The notes under the pieces were generated by a model, which saw only the letters and a list, made by a program, of their open reading frames with translations, was not told the origin of the DNA and made no database searches. Position numbers and translations under genes: made by a program. From contig JALFLX010000060.1 of the NCBI GenBank assembly GCA_022774485.1, forward strand, positions 1 to 29,997: DNA of 29,997 nt. The letters run 5' to 3'. This document shows, piece after piece, positions 1-6,711 of the stretch (within the stretch, counting starts at the first letter, position 1; every line of letters starts with the position of its first letter). This stretch comes from Bacilli bacterium (lineage in GTDB: Bacteria > Bacillota_I > Bacilli_A > RFN20 > CAG-288).

Positions 1-1770
1 ATGGTAGGAACCATCGAACAAAGTAGCTTTGACATCGATGACCGGATAACCAGCAACCATACCTTTTTCAAAGGCTTCTTTCAAACCATCGATAGACGGC
101 TTGATGAATTCCTTAGGAATGGCACCACCAGTGATAGCTTCATCGATTTCAATACCCTTTCCAGGGTTCGGTTCCATCTTGAAGACGACATGACCGTACT
201 GACCATGACCGCCAGACTGTTTGATGTACTTACCTTCGCAGTCTGCAGTGGACTTGATGGTCTCACGATAGGCGACTTGAGGAGCACCGACTTTGACAGC
301 GATGCCGAAATCATTTTTCAAACGGGTGACATTGACATCGAGCTGGAGTTCACCGACACCGGCGATGATGCCTTGTCCAGTCTCGTGATCAGTGTAGTAA
401 TGGAAGGTCGGATCTTCCTCAGTGAACTTGATCAAAGTCGCAGCCATCTTATCCTGATCACCTTTCTTGAGCGGTTCAATCGCTTCAGAGATGACAGGTT
501 CTGCGAATTTGATCGCCTCTAAGGAGATGCGAGGATCATTCTCACCGACAAGAGTGTCACCGGTACGGGTGCTAGAGAAACCGACCGCAGCGGCGATTTC
601 ACCGGCTTTTGCCTCGGTGATATTCTCGTGAGAGTCGGCGTTGACTAATTCAAGACGAGAGACTCTCTCTTTGGTTCCTTTTCTGACGTTGTAGATGTAG
701 GAACCGGATTTGACAGTACCAGAGTAGACACGGAAGAAGCAGAGGGTTCCAAACTGGTCAGTCGTGAGCTTGAACGCTAAGGCGACAAACGGGCCTTTCG
801 CGTCCGGAGTCAACTGAACCTCGTTTCCATCAGCATCGTGGCCGATCGGAGCGGGGACATCCAACGGAGAAGGCAAGTAAGCCTTGACCGCATCGAGGAC
901 GTACTGAACACCTTTGTTCTTATAAGCGGAACCAGGGATACAAGGGAAGATCTGACGAGCGATGGTTTCCTTGCGGATGGCTTCTTTGATTTCTTCCGGA
1001 GTGGGCTCTTCTTCCATGAGGAGCTTCTCCATGAGAGAATCATCGAAGTTGGCTAACTGCTCGATTAAGATCTGACGATAGACATGAGCCTGTTCGACAT
1101 CGTGAGAGTATTCGACAGGGACCTGATCTAAATCGACAATCTGCGGGGCCATCTTCTCAGATTTCTTCGGATCGATGTCCCAGAGCCATGCTTTCATCTC
1201 AACTAAGTCGATGAGACCTAAGAGACGATTTTCGATACCGACAGGGTAGGCGATTGCGACACCGTTGGCACCGACTCTTTCTTTGACAGAAGCGACAGAC
1301 ATCTCATAATCAGCGCCAGTCGCATCGAGTTTGTTGACGAAGACGATACGAGGGACGTCGTATTTATCAGCCTGTCTCCAGACAGTTTAAGTCTGAGGTT
1401 CGACACCGTTCTTACCATCGAGGACGCAGACAGCGCCATCGAGAACACGGAGGGAACGCTCAACTTCAGCGGTGAAGTCGACGTGGCCAGGAGTGTCGAT
1501 TAAGTTGATACGGATATCCTTCCACATACAGGTGGTAGCAGCGGAGTAAATGGTGATACCACGCTTCTGCTCCTGCTCGTTGAAATCCATCGCGGACGCG
1601 CCGTCGTGGGTTTCACCGATTTTATGAGTCTTTCCGGTATAGTAGAGGATACGCTCACTGGTAGTAGTTTTACCGGCATCAATGTGAGCCATAATACCGA
1701 TATTTCTGACGTTTTCAAGCGGGACGGCTTCGTAAAGCGCAACACGGGCTTGATCGTTATCCATTGCCAT
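1..1770 (-). CDS. fusA: Elongation factor G, 3' end off the window, interrupted by an in-frame stop
   Basis: EF-G is the ribosomal translocase, a cytosolic GTPase that moves tRNAs and mRNA after peptide transfer. The first 590 codons are visible on the minus strand; the family is about 690 residues. The P-loop AHIDAGKTT lies near residue 30 and the switch II motif DTPGHVDF follows. Further on come the NKLD guanine-specificity motif, domain II, and the GGHGQYGHV stretch of domain IV. Codon 128 is TAA, where the family has Glu (PQTETVWRQA); the same frame then continues with intact EF-G sequence to the window edge. One base change (A to C at plus-strand position 1389) would restore GAA. The start ATG follows AAAGGAG by about 10 nt. 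It is the third gene of the str operon, after rpsL and rpsG. The identification is certain. Whether the gene is functional is open. Confidence 0.93.
1387..1389 (-). other. In-frame TAA codon inside fusA
   Basis: Minus-strand codon 128 of fusA reads TAA between PQT and TVWRQA. TAA is a normal terminator elsewhere in this window (rpsG, eno, tpiA), so a reassigned code is not supported. A sequencing or assembly error, or a nonsense mutation in one cell of a mixed population, is the simplest reading, because EF-G is essential. Confidence 0.95.
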
Positions 1771-1823
1771 AGGCTTTATTCTCCTTTTATGTTTGTAATA
1801 AGTAGACCGAATGTCGGATCAGA

Positions 1824-2297
1824 TTACCAACGATAATGGGCATAAGCCTGGTTGGCTTGTGCAGTTTTGTGCATATCTTCTTTACGCTTGACAGCAGCAC
1901 CGGTGCCATTGGCAGCATCGATGATCTCGCCAGCGAGCTTATCAGTCATGGTCTTCTCGTTTCTGAGACGGGAGAAGGTGACTAACCAACGGAGGCCTAA
2001 AGTGACCTTTCTCTCCGGAGAAACTTCGACCGGAACCTGATAGTTGGAAGCGCCGACTCTTCTCGCCTTGAGCTCAACTTCAGGCATGATGTTTCCTAAA
2101 GCGATCTCGAAGACCTTGAGGGCGGGTTTGCCAGTCTTGGCTTCGACTTTGTTGAAAGCGCCGTAAAGGATTTCCTGAGCGGTGCCTTTCTTACCATCTA
2201 ACATGATGCGGTTGATCAATCTGGTAACTAACTTAGAGTTATAGATAGGATCGGGTAAGACATCTCTTTTTTGAACAGAACCGTTTTTTCTAGGCAT
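1824..2297 (-). CDS. rpsG: Small ribosomal subunit protein uS7
   Basis: S7 nucleates folding of the 3' domain of 16S rRNA in the 30S head. The 157-residue product matches the usual bacterial length of about 156. It begins MPRKNGSVQKRDV and contains the typical SKLVTRLINRIMLDGKKG and VGASNYQVPVEV segments, ending AYAHYRW. The start follows AAGGAG by about 9 nt. It lies 13 nt downstream of rpsL and 53 nt upstream of fusA on the same strand, which is the classical str operon order. In many bacteria S7 also represses its own operon by binding the mRNA; no S7-like mRNA structure was verified here. Confidence 0.98.
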   Translation of the reverse strand: MPRKNGSVQKRDVLPDPIYNSKLVTRLINRIMLDGKKGTAQEILYGAFNKVEAKTGKPALKVFEIALGNIMPEVELKARRVGASNYQVPVEVSPERKVTLGLRWLVTFSRLRNEKTMTDKLAGEIIDAANGTGAAVKRKEDMHKTAQANQAYAHYRW

Positions 2298-2310
2298 GGT
2301 TGTTTACTCC

Positions 2311-2736
2311 TTACTTCTTCTGGATGCTTCCATCTCTCTTAGTTCCGTATAAGGAACGACCCTGTTTACGGTTCTCGACGCCGAAGCATTCCAAGGCGCC
2401 TCTGACAATGTGGTATCTGACACCAGGTAAGTCGCGGACACGACCACCGCGGATCAGAACGACTTTGTGGTCCTGAAGGTTGTGACCTTCGCCGCCGATA
2501 TAAGCGGTGACCTCATAGCCGTTGGAAAGTCTAACTCTGGCGTACTTACGAGCAGCAGAGTTCGGCTTCTTCGGAGTCATGGTTCCGACACGGGTGCAGA
2601 CTCCCTTCTTCTGCGGAGAAGGAATGGACTTCTCCTTTTTGTTAAGAGAATCGAATCTCTTACCGAGAGCAGGAGCTTTGGATTTGTACTGGGGCTTCTG
2701 TCTCTCTTTTCTGACTAACTGATTGATAGTAGGCAT
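2311..2736 (-). CDS. rpsL: Small ribosomal subunit protein uS12
   Basis: S12 sits at the 30S decoding centre and controls accuracy. The 141-residue length fits Gram-positive S12, which has about 13 residues more than E. coli in the N-terminal loop (here residues 26-40). The two streptomycin-relevant loops are visible: PKKPNSA (Lys56, equal to E. coli Lys43) and GGRVRDLPGVRYH, where Arg101 stands at the position of E. coli Lys88. The codon is CGC. That Lys-to-Arg exchange is a known streptomycin-resistance substitution in E. coli. The ribosome binding site GGAGGAAAGAA directly precedes the ATG. First gene of the operon, driven by the promoter at 2853-2881. Confidence 0.98.
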   Translation of the reverse strand: MPTINQLVRKERQKPQYKSKAPALGKRFDSLNKKEKSIPSPQKKGVCTRVGTMTPKKPNSAARKYARVRLSNGYEVTAYIGGEGHNLQDHKVVLIRGGRVRDLPGVRYHIVRGALECFGVENRKQGRSLYGTKRDGSIQKK

Positions 2737-2846
2737 TTCTTTCCTCCCGGATTTCTTTTGATAAAGTACCTATATATTGTCCGCAACACCGGGTGTTTCC
2801 TGTCCTCCCCATAAAAAGAACGGGAATTTCCCGCAGTTGTGGCACG
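2737..2846 (-). promoter_or_regulatory. rpsL: str operon 5' leader with two inverted repeats
   Basis: About 110 nt of untranslated leader separate the predicted transcription start from rpsL. It holds a palindrome CGGGAA-T-TTCCCG (2821-2833) and AACACC-G-GGTGTT (2785-2797). A third, imperfect relative (ACACCCGGGCGT, about 2903-2914) lies upstream of the promoter. These could form mRNA hairpins for ribosomal-protein feedback or be DNA-binding sites. No T-tract follows, so they are not intrinsic terminators. Confidence 0.45.
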
Positions 2847-2852
2847 ACTAAA

Positions 2853-2881
2853 ATTATAGAGAAACAAAAGTGGGATGTCAA
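2853..2881 (-). promoter_or_regulatory. Consensus sigma-A promoter of the str operon
   Basis: On the minus strand the -35 is TTGACA (2881-2876) and the -10 is TATAAT (2858-2853), separated by exactly 17 bp. This is a full consensus promoter, as expected for a highly expressed translation operon. Confidence 0.93.
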
Positions 2882-2942
2882 AGCTTTTTTTCACTTTTTG
2901 AAACACCCGGGCGTGAGGATAAGAAAAACAAGAAAAAAGCTC

Positions 2943-2971
2943 AAAAAAAGCTCACACCTGAAGATGTGAGC
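2943..2971 (-). terminator. Intrinsic terminator after the BI-1 family gene
   Basis: Stem GCTCACA/TGTGAGC (2950-2956 with 2965-2971) is followed on the minus strand by seven Ts. It lies just after the stop of the gene ending at 2978. Confidence 0.88.
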
Positions 2972-2977
2972 AAAGTA

Positions 2978-3754
2978 TCAATCGTTTCTTCTTGCTAGAG
3001 CGACATAGTAGAGGATACGGATGAAAATGTTGATGAAGTCAACATAGAGAGAATAGGCGCAATAAATCGCTAAGTTATTTTCAGAAGAGAATCCACCGGA
3101 TTGGGCTAATCTTCTGATTCTTCCCATATCGATAGCGACCACCAATAAGATCACAGCGAACATGACAAAGTCGACAATCCAGTAGATAAGGTTAGACCTG
3201 AGGAAGAAGTTCACCAATGAGATGATCATCGCTCCTATCATCAAAGTGAGAAGGAAAGGCACTAACACGCCTAAATTCTTTTTGGTGAACGCTCCGAAAA
3301 GGCCCATCAACAAGAAGCAGCCCGCTGTCGCTAAGAAAGTGATTGAGATAGTGAGGCCAAAAGAAGTGCCAGTGGCGATGCTGTCCATGAAGAGATACAT
3401 CATCGTGTCAGATAAGAGCATACCCATACCGACACAATAGGTGACATAACCGATTACCATCCAAACTGATTTTGGTCTCCAAGCCTTCAAATTCATCAAG
3501 ATGATAGAAGGTAACATCAGAAGAGAAGAGACAACCATCAAAGTGATATAGGTTGTGTTAACAGCGCTAGTTGACATTCCCATCGTATTGATTAAGAAGA
3601 GAAGGAAGTCTGGCATTCCTAAGGCGATGACGCCAGTGATTAAAAGTCCTAAACCCATCCACAAAAAGACTTTGAACATGCTGAGACTAGCAGAATCCTC
3701 AGCTCTCTTTATTTTTGTCTTTTTTGTGGTGACTTCTGGAGTGAATTGTTCCAT
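2978..3754 (-). CDS. Bax inhibitor-1 / YccA family membrane protein
   Basis: A 258-residue polytopic membrane protein with about seven hydrophobic helices after a charged N-terminal tail of about 25 residues. The last helix region carries the signature YVDFINIFIRILYYVA, typical of the TMBIM/Bax-inhibitor-1 family (compare LDFINLFL in YbhL/YetJ proteins). Bacterial relatives such as B. subtilis YetJ are pH-sensitive calcium leak channels, and E. coli YccA interacts with FtsH; neither role can be read from this sequence. I chose the ATG at 3754 (MEQFTPEV). AAAGGAG lies 8 nt upstream of it, whereas a further in-frame ATG 18 nt upstream overlaps that ribosome binding site. It is monocistronic with its own terminator. 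Its upstream region is cut by the insertion at 3849, only about 95 bp from the start codon. Confidence 0.85.
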   Translation of the reverse strand: MEQFTPEVTTKKTKIKRAEDSASLSMFKVFLWMGLGLLITGVIALGMPDFLLFLINTMGMSTSAVNTTYITLMVVSSLLMLPSIILMNLKAWRPKSVWMVIGYVTYCVGMGMLLSDTMMYLFMDSIATGTSFGLTISITFLATAGCFLLMGLFGAFTKKNLGVLVPFLLTLMIGAMIISLVNFFLRSNLIYWIVDFVMFAVILLVVAIDMGRIRRLAQSGGFSSENNLAIYCAYSLYVDFINIFIRILYYVALARRND

Positions 3755-3858
3755 AGAGAAATCTCCTTTCATATGTCAATATTTTAATAGAAATGAACCG
3801 CTTTTCCACTATCCCGATAAAAATAGATACACGCGCTATCACTTTGTAAAGGATAATC

Positions 3859-3889
3859 GTAAGCGGAAATTAGGGTGTGGGAACTTGGA
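3859..3889 (+). repeat. Left IS66-like end, 31-bp direct repeat copy 1
   Basis: The 31 bases match 6467-6497 with a single mismatch (A versus G at 3872). Both copies are preceded by C. They start with GTAAGCGG, the typical IS66-family terminus, and end AACTTGGA. Confidence 0.75.
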
Positions 3890-3928
3890 TTCTGAAAAGG
3901 AGTGCCTTGAAGGTTTTTGACATGTAAA

Positions 3929-4420
3929 TCAATACAGCAATGCGCCGGCAGGGATGTGGTTGTCCACCATCAGAAGATGAAGCTCTTCCCCGCCGTTTTT
4001 TCTCGTTCACTGCAGAAAGGAGCATGCCGCAGGAGTCGATTCCCATCATGGCTCTCGGCGGCAGATTCGTGATGGCAATCAGGGTCTTGCCGACCAGCTC
4101 TTCCGGCTCATAGTAAGCATGAATACCGGAGAGGATCACGCGGTCTGTGCCTGTTCCGTCATCCAGGACAAACTTCAGGAGCTTCTTGGACTTCGGAACG
4201 GCAGAGCATTCTTTCACCTTTACCGCCCGGAAATCGGACTTGCTGAAGGTGTCAAAGTCCACCTGCTCCTCAAAGAGCGGCTCAATCTTCATATTGGAGA
4301 AGTCAATGCTGTCGTTCGGTGTGAAGAATCCGCTCTTGTCACCGGAAGCCGCGTTCGTATTCTCCCCGTCCGGGTTTCCTTCGGCGGATTCTCCAGTCTC
4401 TGCTTTCGCAGACGGAGCGG
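3929..4420 (-). pseudogene. metG: C-terminal tRNA-binding domain of methionyl-tRNA synthetase, truncated and frameshifted
   Basis: The minus-strand frame contains a Ser/Ala/Glu-rich linker, then the EMAP/Trbp-like OB fold that helps MetRS dimerise and bind tRNA. Visible motifs are FDTFSKSDFRAVKVKEC, SKKLLKFVLDDG, RVILSGIHAYYEPEELVGK, and NLPPRAMMGIDSCGML. The catalytic Rossmann domain is absent and the linker frame meets a stop near 4425. A run of six Ts at 3996-4001 holds one base too many. Removing one base gives NEKNGGEELHLLMVDNHIPAG ending ALLY and a TGA at 3931-3929, the expected MetRS C-terminus. It lies inside the insertion, so it is a captured fragment and not the cell's own metG. GC-rich codon use suggests a Clostridia-type donor. 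A free-standing Arc1p/CsaA-like protein is less likely given the linker and frameshift. Confidence 0.75.
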
Positions 4421-4424
4421 ACGA

Positions 4425-4867
4425 AGCTCCCCTCCGGAGAGTCGAGAATCCATTTCAGAGTATTTTTTGATGATCTGTTTCCACTTGTTATCGCAGGTTT
4501 CGTCCCGGTGCCGCCTGAAATCGCCTGTCTATCACCATGGTTTATCGTTTACATCATGCCATGTGCCTGTTGTCAAATTGTTGTACATCGAGTCAATTGT
4601 TACAGGGTGTCGAACTTCCCAATTCCACCTCCTGCTAGAATCAATCACCGCATCTACAGGCAAATCATCTGGCGGAATCGTCCAGGTGCGACGTTCTGCC
4701 AAAGACATATTCCCATTCCGTATTATGCCTTGTGACGATTTGCTCTCCTTCATTTCTGATGATAAGAGGCCGGACGGGAAATGCCGAATACTTTCGTGTC
4801 AGAATTCCTGACAGGAAGGTTTTTGCTGACCAATCCAGGATTATCACTCTCGCGTTGTGTCACCTGG
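4425..4867 (-). other. No recognisable gene; possible gene debris
   Basis: About 440 bp between the metG fragment and the DUF4143 gene. A minus-strand frame (4753-4532, 73 codons) contains LAERRTWTIPPDDLPVDAVI and ends in TGA. A second short frame just downstream reads CDNKWKQIIKKYSEMDSRLS. Neither has a ribosome binding site, and they lie in different frames, so they look like broken remains of captured DNA. I recognise no family. Confidence 0.35.
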
Positions 4868-6121
4868 TTATAAATCCATGCTGTCAGGATTCAACAGGAA
4901 GTCAAAAACACTCATCACTAATACGCCTTCTTCATTGTAAAGCGGTGCTATGGCATCTTTTGTGATTATGATTTTCTTAAACCCATCGCCTGTATTGACT
5001 AGAGAGCGTTGTTCCTGCTGCATTTTCTTTTCATCCTGCATGGCAAATGCCGACTGAATATAGTAACGTTTGGAACCTTTATTGCAGACAAAATCGATTT
5101 CCAGCTGTTTTCTTATTTTTTTGCCTGCCGGATCTGTTTCATTCATCACAACGACGCCTACATCGACGTTATATCCTCTGACTTTCAGCTCATTGAAAAT
5201 GATATTCTCCATCGCGTGTGTTTCTTCGACCTGTCGGTAATTTAATCTGGCATTTCGAAGACCCAGGTCCGTGAAATAATACTTGGATGGTGTATCAATA
5301 TATTTCTTACCTTTTATATCGTAGCGAATTGCACTGTCAATCAGGAAAGCGTCTTCAAGATAATCGATATAGCGTTTGATTGTCACCTTACTGATAGTCG
5401 TATGTTTTACGCTCTTAAAAGTTGCAGACAGCTTGCTCGGATTCGTCAGAGAGCCGATGGAAGAGGACAGAATATTAAGAAGTTCTTCCAGCTCCGCCTT
5501 GTTTCTGACATTATTTCTTCCGATAATATCGGAGATATATGTCTCCTCGAGCAGAGATTTCAGGAAATCGCCCTTCTGATCCGGCGTGGTAAATGTGAGT
5601 ACTAGCGGGATTCCTCCATAAAGCACATAATCGCGCCATCCATCCGCTTTCTCGCCCTCATACACAGACATGAACTCCGCAAATGTCAGTGGATACATAT
5701 GCACTTCATCACCACGCCCGCGGAACTCTGTAATGATATCTTTGGAAAGAAATTTTGCGTTGCTGCCTGTCACATAGACATCAACATTTTTCCTTCGCAC
5801 CAGGCTGTTCAGAATGGACTCAAAATCTCCGAGAAGCTGCACCTCGTCCAACAGCACATAGTATTGATCCTGGTCGTTAATCCGTTCGGCCAGATAAGGA
5901 AAGAATATTTCCGGATCCCGATACTTTTTATTCTCATAGGCATCAAAAGCCATCTCTATAATATGATCGTCTGGAACCTGGCTCTTCCTGAGATACTCTC
6001 TGAACAGATCAAAAAGCAGATACGATTTTCCGCATCTGCGAACCCCGGTAATGACCTTGATCAACCCATTATGACGCTTGGAAATCAGTTTGTTCAGATA
6101 GGTATCCCTGCGAATTTCCAT
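4868..6121 (-). CDS. AAA+ ATPase with C-terminal DUF4143 domain (copy 1)
   Basis: A 417-residue cytosolic protein. The N-terminal AAA+ module has Walker A GVRRCGKS (residues 26-33), Walker B YYVLLDEVQ (Asp92-Glu93) and a sensor-like VTGSNAKFLS segment. It continues with the family motifs LYGGIP and DTPSKYYFTDLGLRNARLN. The C-terminal DUF4143 part ends with EIDFV...RYYIQ, a pattern resembling the PD-(D/E)XK nuclease core. The family is common and often mobile in gut bacteria; its function is not established. The start is the second ATG of ATGAAAATG, 8 nt after GGAGG. An in-frame ATG farther upstream lies inside the operator palindrome and is unlikely to be used. The promoter is bracketed by two inverted-repeat operators (6149-6179 and 6224-6254). 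The gene is the only intact gene of the IS66-like-ended insertion. Confidence 0.88.
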   Translation of the reverse strand: MEIRRDTYLNKLISKRHNGLIKVITGVRRCGKSYLLFDLFREYLRKSQVPDDHIIEMAFDAYENKKYRDPEIFFPYLAERINDQDQYYVLLDEVQLLGDFESILNSLVRRKNVDVYVTGSNAKFLSKDIITEFRGRGDEVHMYPLTFAEFMSVYEGEKADGWRDYVLYGGIPLVLTFTTPDQKGDFLKSLLEETYISDIIGRNNVRNKAELEELLNILSSSIGSLTNPSKLSATFKSVKHTTISKVTIKRYIDYLEDAFLIDSAIRYDIKGKKYIDTPSKYYFTDLGLRNARLNYRQVEETHAMENIIFNELKVRGYNVDVGVVVMNETDPAGKKIRKQLEIDFVCNKGSKRYYIQSAFAMQDEKKMQQEQRSLVNTGDGFKKIIITKDAIAPLYNEEGVLVMSVFDFLLNPDSMDL

Positions 6122-6148
6122 TTTCATCACCTCCCGTCTAATAATGAT

Positions 6149-6179
6149 ACAAAAATGCGGAATCCGCATTTTTGTCCAT
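6149..6179 (-). promoter_or_regulatory. Operator-like palindrome A at the transcription start of DUF4143 copy 1
   Basis: A 27-bp perfect inverted repeat (6149-6175, centre 6162) has core arms TGCGGA/TCCGCA and flanking A5/T5 tracts. It begins 4 bp downstream of the -10 and so covers the expected start of transcription. Together with its edge (to 6179) it repeats at 6224-6254. Confidence 0.8.
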
Positions 6180-6183
6180 TTGT

Positions 6184-6212
6184 ATTATAGCTCGTATCAA
6201 GCCGCTCATCAA
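6184..6212 (-). promoter_or_regulatory. Promoter of DUF4143 copy 1
   Basis: Minus strand: -35 TTGATG (6212-6207), 17-bp spacer, -10 TATAAT (6189-6184). It is sandwiched between the two operator copies. Confidence 0.8.
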
Positions 6213-6223
6213 CGCTTCATGTG

Positions 6224-6254
6224 ACATTTTTGCGGATTCCGCATTTTTGTCCAT
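6224..6254 (-). promoter_or_regulatory. Operator-like palindrome B upstream of the -35 of DUF4143 copy 1
   Basis: The core TGCGGA-N-TCCGCA is repeated, and about 22 bp on one side (from the ATGGACAAAAA edge into the core) match palindrome A. The centres of the two copies are about 75-80 bp apart, on either side of the promoter. Confidence 0.75.
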
Positions 6255-6312
6255 CTTATATGTAAGCGTCAAATATAGACGACGGATTTTCTAGGCTCCT
6301 GGCATGCGCTTT

Positions 6313-6352
6313 AATCCTCCCGATGTTCAAAACGGAACCGGGAGGATTTTTT
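6313..6352 (+). terminator. Intrinsic terminator inside the insertion
   Basis: Stem AATCCTCCCG/CGGGAGGATT (6313-6322 with 6339-6348) is followed by a plus-strand T run. No plus-strand gene precedes it within the insertion, so it is probably a leftover of captured DNA. The rest of 6353-6466 holds nothing recognisable except a purine-rich patch. Confidence 0.7.
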
Positions 6353-6466
6353 AAAGGCATGGTACACAGGGATAAGGAATAGTTCTACAAGGGAATAGAG
6401 AAGGAGAAGGAGGACAAGGGGACGACCCTTCTCTCCGTCTGCCGTTTTAGAGGGATAAGTTACAAC

Positions 6467-6539
6467 GTAAGCGGAAATTGGGGTGTGGGAACTTGGACAG
6501 AAAAAAACGGGGCCCGAATACCCCCCAATTTCCGCTTAA
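6467..6539. mobile_element. 73-bp mini-element made of two IS66-like ends
   Basis: GTAAGCGGAAATTGGGG at 6467 faces its inverted counterpart ending at 6539, with only about 40 bp between the matching parts. The left half repeats 3859-3889. The unit is MITE-like. It may be a deletion derivative of an IS66 copy, or the true right end of the large insertion with a duplicated left end beside it. Confidence 0.55.
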
Positions 6540-6670
6540 GGATAATTCCTCATGAAAGAATTTCATCTTTCCTCTGCTTCAAAGCAAAAAATCACGACAA
6601 AGTACTACATTTCAAAACGAGAAATCTTTTTGTTATCGTGCTTCATTAAATCAACTGTTAAAGAACCATG

Positions 6671-6704
6671 AGAAAAGGAGCCCCTATCAAGAAAGAGCTC
6701 CTTT
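6671..6704 (-). terminator. Intrinsic terminator of the gap-pgk-tpiA operon
   Basis: Stem AAAGGAGC/GGCTCCTTTT on the minus strand runs into a short T-rich tail, directly after the tpiA stop. The stretch 6547-6670 between the insertion and this hairpin shows no gene. Confidence 0.75.
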
Positions 6705-6711
6705 GATATGT

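Larger units (their letters stand above)
3849..6546. mobile_element. IS66-like-ended insertion carrying passenger genes, no transposase
   Basis: The sequence AAGGATAAT occurs at 3849-3857 and again at 6538-6546, like a target-site duplication. Just inside are a left end GTAAGCGGAAATTAGGG (from 3859) and an inverted right end (minus strand TTAAGCGGAAATTGGGG, 6539-6521). IS66-family elements start GTAAGCG and make 8-bp duplications. The size (about 2.7 kb) is that of a whole IS66, but no tnpA/B/C reading frame is present. The inside holds a metG fragment, an AAA+/DUF4143 gene, a terminator and an extra copy of the end. The base composition and codon choice of the metG part differ from the flanks. 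This resembles a transporter-IS or mobile insertion cassette moved in trans. Family assignment rests on the ends only. Confidence 0.6.

Noticed and set aside
1387..1389. Stop-codon reassignment or programmed recoding in fusA
   Set aside because: TAA ends several neighbouring genes at the expected positions, and no frameshift signal or stimulatory structure is evident. A single-base error or mutation is simpler.
2737..2846. Riboswitch in the str leader
   Set aside because: No known aptamer pattern or terminator/antiterminator pair can be seen.
3929..4292. Stand-alone tRNA-binding chaperone (CsaA-like)
   Set aside because: A MetRS-type linker precedes it in frame, and the C-terminus is restored to MetRS form by removing one T. 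It is a fragment, not a CsaA gene.
6149..6254. CRISPR-like repeats before the DUF4143 genes
   Set aside because: Only two copies each, with the promoter between them and no cas genes. They are operators, not an array.
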